From the NCBI GenBank assembly GCA_028279305.1, contig JANQOA010000197.1, forward strand, positions 1 to 36,604: DNA of 36,604 bases, read 5' to 3'. Shown here piece by piece: positions 23,808 to 31,681 of this stretch (the stretch's first letter is position 1; every line of letters starts with the position of its first letter). The translations under genes were made by a program, and so were the position numbers. The notes beneath the pieces are model-generated. The model saw only the letters and a list, made by a program, of their open reading frames with translations, ran no database searches and had not been told where the DNA came from. Source of the DNA: Pseudomonadales bacterium. GTDB lineage: Bacteria; Pseudomonadota; Gammaproteobacteria; Pseudomonadales; Azotimanducaceae.

Positions 23808-25140
23808 TTGTGTCCTCCGGGTTGTTGATCAGCGCCGGTCCGCTGTCGAGCTCCAGGTTCAGCCCGTGCAATAAGCGGATGGTCTGTCCCGGATTAATCG
23901 GCGTAGCGCTGTAACCGGGAATTTCCGCCCGCCAGGTGCTGTTGCTGAGGTTGCGCAGCCCCAGCACGTGCTGGTGTTCCGGGTGGGCCTCGACCCGGGC
24001 GAGCGGGGCGTCAGCGCCGCTGTCATCCACATCCCGTTGCGCCAGCGTAGCGCCGGCCTGTAACACAAGGATGCGGCGCCCCATCTGCATCAGCGCCGCC
24101 ATGCCGGGGTCCCGCCGGCAGTAGCCGCACAGCACATCCGTGCGGTTACCCTGGTCATCCAACTGGGCGATGTTTTCGTAGCCGCATTCGGCACACTGAT
24201 AAACCGCCGCCGGGATGGCGTCGAACACGCTGCGCCATTCGTGTTCGTGAATACGCAGCTGAGGGTTGAACAAACCCGTTGTGAAGGATCTTGAAAACAG
24301 GCTGCGCAGCGCCGGGTTCAAGGATTGCCAGCGGTACACCAGGGCATCGTGCATGCCCTCCAGCGGCCCGTTGGCGGAGTTTACATCGTCAAAGATAAAT
24401 ACCGGCTCGGTTCCGTACAGACGGTTTTCAGCGTCCGCATCGAGAATGCGGATTTCCGCCTCGCGCCTGCCGTCCAGGGGGTGCCAGCCGAACATGACGT
24501 AAAAGAACATCACCGCCATGGAGAACAGGTCGGTTTTTGTACACGGCAGGGTTTCGCGGCGCACCACCTCCGGTGCCATGAATTTGCGGGTGCCGTAGAT
24601 GCTGGCCGGCGCACCGTCGATGTTTACGTTGTCGTTGTCGCAGACCAGGATGTCGGCCTGCTGCGGGTGGAGGAATATGTTGCCGAAGTTGATGTCCTGG
24701 TAACAGAACCCGCTGGCGTGCAGTTGCAGAAAACAGTGGGCCACGTGCCGGCTGACCCGGGCGCGTTGGGCCAGGGTCAACTCCACCCGCTGCGGCGGCG
24801 GAGCGATCAACTCGCGCATGCCCACATACTCCGCCTGGCGCAGCGGCATGACGTAACCAAAACTTGCGTGTCCCGGGATGCTGACCATCTCCAGCGGCCA
24901 CAAGAAGCGCGGATCCGGTGCGCCGCGCTCCACCGCTTTGGACAGCCGGCTGCGCAGGCCGGTATCCAGCGCAATGTAATGTTCGTGGTACCACTTCAGG
25001 GCAAACCTGCCGCCGTCCAGACTGATTTCGTAGACCGCACCCTGGCCGCCTGCGCCCAGCAGGTTGCCTACGGATCCGGCGCGCCGGCCGCTGTCGGTAT
25101 GGAATACGGTGCCCGGCTCCAGGTTGTCGTCACTGCTCAT
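23800..25140 (-). CDS. Divergent Ser/Thr protein kinase with zinc ribbon and FHA-like tail
   Basis: Residues 25-310 are a protein-kinase domain with glycine loop LGAGGQGAVYE (28-38), ATP-binding Lys49 and MAPE (188-191). The catalytic loop reads CYQDINFGNIFL in place of HRDLKxxN, with Asp149 and Asn154 kept. The metal-binding triad reads CDND (Asp168) in place of DFG. This family-specific drift matches kinases of the TerY-P triad. A zinc ribbon follows (Cys316, Cys319, Cys338, Cys341). The last ~65 residues (about 381-437) form an FHA-like module (VLGLRNLSNSTW, INPGQTIRLL) shared with the PrsW protein. It lies 9 bp after the FHA-lipase gene and overlaps the phosphatase gene. Activity is expected but not certain because HRD and DFG are altered. 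Confidence 0.9.
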   Translation of the reverse strand: MSSDDNLEPGTVFHTDSGRRAGSVGNLLGAGGQGAVYEISLDGGRFALKWYHEHYIALDTGLRSRLSKAVERGAPDPRFLWPLEMVSIPGHASFGYVMPLRQAEYVGMRELIAPPPQRVELTLAQRARVSRHVAHCFLQLHASGFCYQDINFGNIFLHPQQADILVCDNDNVNIDGAPASIYGTRKFMAPEVVRRETLPCTKTDLFSMAVMFFYVMFGWHPLDGRREAEIRILDADAENRLYGTEPVFIFDDVNSANGPLEGMHDALVYRWQSLNPALRSLFSRSFTTGLFNPQLRIHEHEWRSVFDAIPAAVYQCAECGYENIAQLDDQGNRTDVLCGYCRRDPGMAALMQMGRRILVLQAGATLAQRDVDDSGADAPLARVEAHPEHQHVLGLRNLSNSTWRAEIPGYSATPINPGQTIRLLHGLNLELDSGPALINNPEDTSG

Positions 25141-25149
25141 GAGCCGCGC

Positions 25150-26892
25150 TTATCCTTCCAGCAGTTCCAGCCGTATCCGCATCTTAACGTCGTTGTCGTT
25201 CCACAGGGAGCCGTGGTGCTGGCGCACCGGATGGATGTCTGCCCCCTGCAGATAGCCGTAGCGGTCCACCACCCGGTTGTCGCCGGCCGCTTCGATATGG
25301 AACTTAACGTTGTCCCAGCTGCCCTGTTCGGTAATCCGGCCAACGTCGATGCGGGTGACTGTTTTGATACCGTAGCCGAAAATACAGGTGGTCGGCACGC
25401 TGGTGCCGGGGCCGATCTCACTGTGGAACTCCCGCGCACTGGTCAGCAGATGCCGGTGCTCTTCCTTAACCCAGCTGTTGTCCGCGTGCAGGTCGATGAC
25501 TTCGCCGTCCGGGCCGTAGGCGGCAGGATAGGGGGGCACCAGCTGGTACGCTGAAGGCATGGTGATCAGAGCGGCGTGCAGGTTCTTGCGGCGGATGCCC
25601 AACGGCAGCACGTCGGGACCGTACATCAGAGCCTGGATGACAAACGGCGCGCCGAAGTGCGCGCCGGCCAGCGCAACAAATTTATCCACGTGCTCGGCGC
25701 CGCCCAGACAATTCAGGTAGTAGCGGGACACCAGCGCACCCATGCTGTGGCAGAGGATGGTGAACCTGGTATCGGTGCCGATCACGTCGCGGCGCCACCG
25801 GTCGATGGCCAGCTTAAGTTTTTCCGCCGTGTCGCGGTTATCCTGGCGCCAGTCGTAGGGGAATTCCAGCAGGTCTTCACCGGCTACGTAACCCAACTCC
25901 TGCTCCAGGTAAGCCACCAGCTCCGAATAGGCGTCCAGTTTGATGAAACCGGGGATCACGATAATTTCTTTGACCATCTTGCCCAGCCGCAGGGTGGGGG
26001 CGGTACCCACGGCTATGGATTCCGGGCGCCGCAGTACCTGCCGCAGGTTGGGCCAGATCAGCGTATCACCCGCGTACAGTTCGGAGCCCATGATGCCGGG
26101 CAGCACAACAACCGGGCGCCGCGCCTGGCCGGTTCCGGGAGCTGCCGCCAGCTCGCTGTAACTGACCCCGGCTTTGTAAACCAGAAAGGTATGGCCGATG
26201 CGAAAGTTCACGCCGTTGAACAATGCCTGTTCCTGAATCTGGCGCGCACGCAGAAAGGTGCCGTTTTTGGACCCCAGGTCCCGCAGCACCACCTGATTGC
26301 CATGCCTTTGCAGCACCGCATGCTGGCGGGAAACGGCTTCATCGTCGATGCTGATGGCGCATTCCGGATCGCGGCCGATATAGGTCTCCCCTTCGCTCAA
26401 CACATATTCCGTGGTGGCTGCGGGTGTGTAGACGACAATGCGCGGCACCGATAGGTCCTGGTAAGCCTGCTGCACCCCGTCGTAGGTCAAGGTCAGTTCT
26501 CCGGGTGCAATGGTTTCCACCACGCTGGGTTCATCTGCGCCGGCGTTAACTTCAATGTACTCCGGATTGCGCACGGGTGCCTGCACGTGGCCGGGCAGTT
26601 CCAGGGTTAAAGTGGTGTCACCCAGCACAATTTTGTTACCGTCCGCCACGCTTGCGGTGGTGACCGGGATGCCGTCGACAGTGGTGCCGCCGCTTGATTG
26701 CAGGTCTTCGATGGTCACCTGCCGGGGTTCAACCACCATACGCAGATGGCGGGCGGATACTTTCGGGTCCGTCAGCGGCACATCACAGCTTCTGCTGCGG
26801 CCGAATATGATCTCGCCGCCGCTGAGACGCACCACTCTGTGGCCTGCCGGGGCGTCGATATATACATTGCCGCAAAATTCGTCCGTTGCCAT
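25150..26892 (-). CDS. Tandem FHA domains fused to LCAT/PGAP1-like lipase
   Basis: Two forkhead-associated domains come first: residues 20-95 (FGRSRSCDVPLTDPKVSARH, then SSGGTTVDG) and 165-235 (YIGRDPECAISIDDEAVSRQ with H191, then SKNGTF). Both keep the G-R and S-x2-H phosphothreonine-binding residues. A lipase of the lecithin:cholesterol acyltransferase type follows (260-580): VVVLPGIMGSEL (261-272), FPYDWRQDNRD and nucleophile Ser383 in CHSMGALVSRYYL. Asp and His of the triad lie among GDNRVVDRYG and HPVRQHHGS. No signal peptide: it should work in the cytoplasm or at the inner membrane, recruited to phosphorylated partners. It is the first gene of the operon, divergent from the transporter-like gene. 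Confidence 0.92.
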   Translation of the reverse strand: MATDEFCGNVYIDAPAGHRVVRLSGGEIIFGRSRSCDVPLTDPKVSARHLRMVVEPRQVTIEDLQSSGGTTVDGIPVTTASVADGNKIVLGDTTLTLELPGHVQAPVRNPEYIEVNAGADEPSVVETIAPGELTLTYDGVQQAYQDLSVPRIVVYTPAATTEYVLSEGETYIGRDPECAISIDDEAVSRQHAVLQRHGNQVVLRDLGSKNGTFLRARQIQEQALFNGVNFRIGHTFLVYKAGVSYSELAAAPGTGQARRPVVVLPGIMGSELYAGDTLIWPNLRQVLRRPESIAVGTAPTLRLGKMVKEIIVIPGFIKLDAYSELVAYLEQELGYVAGEDLLEFPYDWRQDNRDTAEKLKLAIDRWRRDVIGTDTRFTILCHSMGALVSRYYLNCLGGAEHVDKFVALAGAHFGAPFVIQALMYGPDVLPLGIRRKNLHAALITMPSAYQLVPPYPAAYGPDGEVIDLHADNSWVKEEHRHLLTSAREFHSEIGPGTSVPTTCIFGYGIKTVTRIDVGRITEQGSWDNVKFHIEAAGDNRVVDRYGYLQGADIHPVRQHHGSLWNDNDVKMRIRLELLEG

Positions 26893-26981
26893 GCCTTCCC
26901 GTTGCGCTTGTTACAAGCTTTGTTATTCAGCGACGCCGGCCGTCTTCACCGGAAATTACCCGCCGCTATATACTGCCGGCT

Positions 26982-29900
26982 ATGATCAATCGAATAATCA
27001 GCGTGCGCAAGCACGAGTGGCGCACGGTGATTCTGCTGGGCAGTTACTACTTTGTCATGCTGGCCGCCACCACCATGATGGTGACCGCCAGCGACGCGTT
27101 ATTTGTCGGCGCGTTTGATGCCCAGCGGCTGCCCTACGGCATCGCCGCGGCGCAGATCTGTTCAGTGGGCGGCTTTTACCTGTACCGGTTGCTGCGCCGG
27201 GTTGTCCCCACCCGCTGGCTGAATGTCTGCGCCTCCCTGCTGCTGGTGCTTGGGGTGAGCGCGTTGTTTTATTATCTGTGGCGCGGATATACCGAGGCGA
27301 TTTTTGCTTTCATCACCATCGTGCCGCTGTACCAGGCCATCCTCGGCGCTGAATACGGCCGAATGTCCGCCAGCCTGATAGATGCCCGTTCAGCACGCCG
27401 GCTGCTGCCCCTGCTGGGCGCCATTGGCGGCGCCGGGGCGGCAGGCGGGGCATTGCTGGTGTCCTGGGTGTCGGAGCAATGGACGCAGATCTATGTGGTG
27501 CCCATTGTTGCCGGCTGCATCATGCTGCTGTTGATACCGGCGTCTCTGATCAAAGAATCGCAGCGTCCGCGGGCCAGCACCGCGCATGCCGGTATAGGTG
27601 AAGTGTTTGCGCACAGATATGCGCTGGCGCTGCTGCTGGCGGGGGCCCTGATTATTGCTCTCAGTACCATCGTGCGCACCCAGTTCGGCGCCATGGCCAG
27701 CGAAAACTTCAGCGGTGATGAACTGGGGGTGTTTTACGGCAACTTCTTCTCCTGGCTGAACCTGGCTTCGATATTTTTTGCCCTGATTGCCAGCAACTGG
27801 CTGATGTCGAATCTGGGCGCGGCGCGCTCGCTGCTGTTCTACCCGGGCATTATGGGCCTGATTGCAGCGGTGGGTACCCAGTTACCGCAGCTGCTGGTCA
27901 CCAGTGCCAGCCAGTTCATGGAGCGGCTGGTGCGGCAGAATATCCACAACACCGCCAGCACCATTGCCGGCATGCCCATCAAGGTCAGTGTACGCATCCG
28001 CATGGCAATGCTGTCCAGCGGCGTGGTAAAACCGCTGGCCGTGCTGGCCACCTCCGGCGCCCTCCTGGTTACGTTTGGAAATTTGTCACTATTCGAGACC
28101 GCCATTAGCTGGCAGCAGCTTTATTATCCGGTGGTTGTGTTGGCGCTTCTGTTGATCGCATTGATGTGGTTTGTTCGCCGGCGCTACGCTGCGGCGTTGA
28201 CGGACGCGCTGCATGCCCGGCGCCTGCAGCTGGACTATGAACAGAAGGATGATGAGCTGTTGAGCATGGTGCCCATGGATCCGGCGTTGCGCCGGACGCT
28301 GCACGGTTATCTCAGCAGTGACCTGCAGGAAAGGGTAGGGCTGGCGCTGGAATTGCTTGAAGGGCACGAGAATGGGGAGACGGTGGCCTTGATTATGCAG
28401 CATTGGCCGCTGTGGGAGGACTGGACCAGGATACGCGCGGTGACGTCGCTCAGCCGTACCGCGGACGATGAGGCGCGGGAATTTCTGCGCCGGCAATTTA
28501 CGCAGGAATCTGACGCTGTGCAGGCGGCATTGCTGGCCCACGATGCTGACAACTTCAGCACCGCTGAATTGTGGGCGTTGTTGGGCGAAGACGGTGCCAA
28601 CGGCGACGGCGGGCCGGATCAGGGGCGGAGCCATGCGCAGGTTGGAACAACCGATAGCGCCGCCGGCACGCTGCTCAAAACCGCTGCCGTGGCGCAGCTT
28701 GTGCAGCGCCAGGCGCCGGCGCTGCAGGAGCGCCTGCGCGCATGGCTGCAGGGTGAGGTCAGTGAGGGGCAGGCCCAGTTGGCGGCGGAGTGCCTGCGCG
28801 GCTGGCCGGACGGGCAGCTTGATGACGTGTTGCCGCGCCTGTTACCCCTGGCGCCGCAGGCGGTGCTGGAAGTGATGGCGGCGCGGCCGCAGGCTGCATA
28901 TGCGGAATTGTGTATCCCCTGGCTGAGCCGCGAACAGACCTACAATGCGGCGCGGGGGGTGCTGCTGGCGCTGGGCGAACACGCGATAGCGGCGCTTGAA
29001 CGCGCGGCGCTGGATCCCTTTGCGTCCAACAGCAGCTTTGGCGTGCTGGCTGAAATTGAGGGCCGCGGCGCGCATCTGGCGGGCATGCGCCTGATGGCCA
29101 ACGCCTCCCAGGATGTACGCAACCGTGCCGCTAAGGCGCGGCTGCGCGCACCTTATGCCATCAGTTCGCCTGAAATGGCCCTGGTGCGCGAAAACGCTGA
29201 AGAAGCGGTCAACCAGGCGGAACGGTTCCACGCTTACATGTTGAATTCCGCGGGGGTTGCCGAGAGTGTCGCGCGCAGCGAACGGGACGCCGCCCTGGAG
29301 GATGTATTTCTTAATTTGACCCTGGCTGATCCTGACACCCCGTTCAGGCAGATGTTGCTGGCGGTGCAGGGGTTTGACCAGAAGCAGAAGGCGCTGGCCC
29401 TGGAACTGCTGGATGAACATCTGCCAAACCGCATGAGCAAGCGTCTGGTGCCGGTGCTGGAGGACGAACCGATCCGTTCCTCCCATGACATTGATGCGGA
29501 CCGCGACTGGCTGCAGTTGCAGGAGCGCCTGGATCAGAAGGTGCCGCAGACTGCCCATGAGTCGATTGCCCTGCGCACCCTTAAGGAAGTGCCGCTGTTT
29601 GCCCGCTGGCGGGTCAGTGAACTGGAGGCGCTGGTGCAGCTCGGGCAGATGGAGGTGGGTCCGGCGGCGCTGGTGCTGCGCGACGGGGTGGCTGTACAAC
29701 TGGAGGAAACCCTGTTGAGCGGGCGCACGCCGCCGCTGCGGGAGGCGGATGTCTGCCTGCCGCTGGATCTGCTGTACCGGGCGCTGAACGCTGCGCCGCG
29801 CTGCGGGCAATTATGGCTGCAGTCGTTGGCGGCGCGCATGCCGGCTCCGGTACAGGGGCAGGTTGAAGTGACCCGCAGCGCCATGGTGTCGCTGGCCAGC

Positions 29901-30377
29901 AGGGCGGTGGCGGAAGACCATGCCGCGTCGGGTGAAATTGACATCTGGCAGCGTATGTTTTTCCTGCGCAGCAGTACCCTGGGGCAGAACCTGCCCGCCG
30001 CGCGCCTGCGGCTGCTGGCGCAGATCTCAAAAACGCTGAGCGCCGGCGCAGGGGAGTTGGTGGTGCACGAAGGGCGCCTTGGCCACCACTTTTATCTGTT
30101 GTGCACGGGGGCTGCTGAAGTCAGTTTGCAGGGGCAGGTACTGCATAAGCTTGGGCCTTCGGACGGTTTTGGTGCGCTGTCGCTGATTCAAGGCCAGCGC
30201 CGCCCCGTGACGGTACGCGTGACCCAGGACAGTGAGCTGATTGCCATCTCCCGCATCGACTTTCTCGACCTGCTGGAAACTCATCCGGCCCTGGTGCGTT
30301 CGATGGCGCGCAACCTGGCCAACCAGATTCTGTCGCTGCAGGAGTTGGACGGCAGCGCCTCGTTATCCGCTGATTAA
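26982..30377 (+). CDS. Npt-like nucleotide transporter domain fused to helical repeats and cNMP-binding domain
   Basis: The N-terminal ~430 residues form about 11-12 membrane spans and resemble the Npt1/Npt2 ADP/ATP-translocase group of the MFS, found with C-terminal soluble domains in several bacteria. The middle (about 430-980) is helical, Leu/Ala-rich and HEAT-like, in repeats with spacing near 35-40. The end (about 1000-1125) is a cyclic-nucleotide-binding domain: VVHEGRLGHHFYLLCTGAAE, LGPSDGFGALSLIQGQRRPV and a final helix. The PBC Arg/Glu context (GFGALSLIQGQRRPVTVRV) looks functional. It may link nucleotide state to signalling, but substrate is unknown. I start at ATG 26982 because 32 upstream codons look non-coding. 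It is divergent from the FHA-lipase operon by about 90 bp. Confidence 0.85.
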   Translation: MINRIISVRKHEWRTVILLGSYYFVMLAATTMMVTASDALFVGAFDAQRLPYGIAAAQICSVGGFYLYRLLRRVVPTRWLNVCASLLLVLGVSALFYYLWRGYTEAIFAFITIVPLYQAILGAEYGRMSASLIDARSARRLLPLLGAIGGAGAAGGALLVSWVSEQWTQIYVVPIVAGCIMLLLIPASLIKESQRPRASTAHAGIGEVFAHRYALALLLAGALIIALSTIVRTQFGAMASENFSGDELGVFYGNFFSWLNLASIFFALIASNWLMSNLGAARSLLFYPGIMGLIAAVGTQLPQLLVTSASQFMERLVRQNIHNTASTIAGMPIKVSVRIRMAMLSSGVVKPLAVLATSGALLVTFGNLSLFETAISWQQLYYPVVVLALLLIALMWFVRRRYAAALTDALHARRLQLDYEQKDDELLSMVPMDPALRRTLHGYLSSDLQERVGLALELLEGHENGETVALIMQHWPLWEDWTRIRAVTSLSRTADDEAREFLRRQFTQESDAVQAALLAHDADNFSTAELWALLGEDGANGDGGPDQGRSHAQVGTTDSAAGTLLKTAAVAQLVQRQAPALQERLRAWLQGEVSEGQAQLAAECLRGWPDGQLDDVLPRLLPLAPQAVLEVMAARPQAAYAELCIPWLSREQTYNAARGVLLALGEHAIAALERAALDPFASNSSFGVLAEIEGRGAHLAGMRLMANASQDVRNRAAKARLRAPYAISSPEMALVRENAEEAVNQAERFHAYMLNSAGVAESVARSERDAALEDVFLNLTLADPDTPFRQMLLAVQGFDQKQKALALELLDEHLPNRMSKRLVPVLEDEPIRSSHDIDADRDWLQLQERLDQKVPQTAHESIALRTLKEVPLFARWRVSELEALVQLGQMEVGPAALVLRDGVAVQLEETLLSGRTPPLREADVCLPLDLLYRALNAAPRCGQLWLQSLAARMPAPVQGQVEVTRSAMVSLASRAVAEDHAASGEIDIWQRMFFLRSSTLGQNLPAARLRLLAQISKTLSAGAGELVVHEGRLGHHFYLLCTGAAEVSLQGQVLHKLGPSDGFGALSLIQGQRRPVTVRVTQDSELIAISRIDFLDLLETHPALVRSMARNLANQILSLQELDGSASLSAD

Positions 30378-30640
30378 CGGTCGCGCTCGTAACTCATTGA
30401 ATTTCAAGTCACTAACCTCAGTTGCTCGCCGAACAACGAGTCATTAATCGGGCCCACCTCTCTTGAGCAGCCGCCGAACCGTCCAGACCTAACATCTAGT
30501 CTTCTAGCCCTCGTAACGCGCCTCCTTATTCACTTTTGTATACTTTGCAATTCAGTATTTTATTAAAATACACGGTTATTCGACATACTGTATGTTTATA
30601 CTAGTTGTATTTTATTAAAATACAGAATATATTCGCATAC
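30378..30640 (+). other. Intergenic region with AbiEi promoter
   Basis: This stretch marks the change from GC-rich to AT-richer DNA. No gene is seen. It holds the three-palindrome array at 30555-30623 and a -10-like TATACT (30598-30603), which lies between the second and third palindromes. No terminator with a T-run was found for the upstream transporter-like gene. Confidence 0.6.
30555..30623. promoter_or_regulatory. Three evenly spaced palindromes upstream of the AbiEi-type gene
   Basis: Two identical 17-bp palindromes, GTATTTTATTAAAATAC, lie at 30555-30571 and 30607-30623. Midway is a third, ACATACTGTATGT (30583-30595). The centres are 26 bp apart on each side, with 11-bp spacers. The array covers the candidate -10 sequence. 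AbiEi proteins are known to repress their own promoters by binding inverted repeats, so this is the likely operator. Confidence 0.75.
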
Positions 30641-31681
30641 ATGCAGCGTGATAAAACGAAAACCGAAATTCTCGACCTGGCTCTGGCAGCCGCAGCTAGA
30701 GAGGCCGGCCTCGACGTAAAGGTCGTAGCAAGAGAAAAGAAAGAAGAGAGAGGTAAGCGTACGATTTACGTCGATGCCTTGCTCGTAATAGACGGGGTGA
30801 ACTACCAAGCTGAAATAAAACGCTGGACCCAGCACGCCCCCATTGGTGGTTTAATCCAACAAACTGCTCAACTCGACAACGGCATACTCATCGCCGATTA
30901 CATCAACCCAAACATCGCTGAGCAGCTGCGGCACGCGAATGTTCAGTTCCTGGATACGGCGGGCAACATTTTCATAAAGCAACCTGGCCTACACATCCAA
31001 ATCAAAGGGAACCGCCCTAAGGAAGAAGCCTTTGCTGGTCCCAGAATGATCGCCCGAGCATTCACGACTGCTGGTCTAAAAGTCACCTTCGCTCTTCTAC
31101 TGCAACCTGAAAGAGCCAAATTGCCCTACCGTCAGATCGCTGAGTTGGCCGGCGTCACGCTGGGAACGGTTGGCAAGGCGATGGAAGACCTTAAGGAACG
31201 CGGATACCTCGTCACTCGTAGAAAGGAGCGAGTTCTCATTCGACTGGCCGAGCTTTTCCAGAAGTGGATCGAACACTATCCGGCGACGCTGCGTAAGAAG
31301 ATCAACCTGGGAACGTTCAAAGCTGCCGAAGCGAACTGGTGGAAAGAAACCAATTTGCAAAACCTGGGAGGTTGTTGGGGCGGAGAAATCGCGGCGATGC
31401 GCTACACCGAATATCTAAAACCGCAAATTGCAACCGTTTATCTTCCAAGAGAAGAACTGATGAAATTCATTGCAACAGCGCGACTCATAAAGACGAACAC
31501 TAGAGAAGACACCGCAACCATCGAGGTTTACGAAAAATTCTGGTTGGGGAACGATGAAGAAGAGTACACAGACCCTCTACTTACGTATGCCGACCTCATG
31601 GCAACAGATGATGCAAGAAATCTAGAGACAGCGAGGAGGCTCTATGAGGAGACAATTGCTCGACATCTCGGGGAAGCTTGA
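30641..31681 (+). CDS. AbiEi-family antitoxin/transcriptional regulator (type IV TA)
   Basis: The 346-residue protein has the layout of AbiEi_2-type antitoxins. Residues 1-135 precede the helix-turn-helix and include VDALLVIDGVNYQAEIKRW, whose Asp45, Glu58 and Lys60 resemble the PD-(D/E)xK nuclease core. A winged helix-turn-helix (about 160-205) reads LPYRQIAELAGVTLGTVGKA and DLKERGYLVTRR. The C-terminal domain (about 205-346) has WWKETNLQN, WGGEIAAMRYTEYLKPQI, DPLLTYADLM and NLETARRLYEE, as in the family. The start is ATG 30641; an upstream in-frame TTG at 30605 lies in the palindrome. The gene is AT-richer than both flanks. The next gene begins inside its last 38 bases. Confidence 0.85.
   Translation: MQRDKTKTEILDLALAAAAREAGLDVKVVAREKKEERGKRTIYVDALLVIDGVNYQAEIKRWTQHAPIGGLIQQTAQLDNGILIADYINPNIAEQLRHANVQFLDTAGNIFIKQPGLHIQIKGNRPKEEAFAGPRMIARAFTTAGLKVTFALLLQPERAKLPYRQIAELAGVTLGTVGKAMEDLKERGYLVTRRKERVLIRLAELFQKWIEHYPATLRKKINLGTFKAAEANWWKETNLQNLGGCWGGEIAAMRYTEYLKPQIATVYLPREELMKFIATARLIKTNTREDTATIEVYEKFWLGNDEEEYTDPLLTYADLMATDDARNLETARRLYEETIARHLGEA

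Noticed and set aside
24325-25554. 409-codon open frame on the plus strand
   Set aside because: Antisense to the kinase and the FHA-lipase gene, without a recognisable domain.
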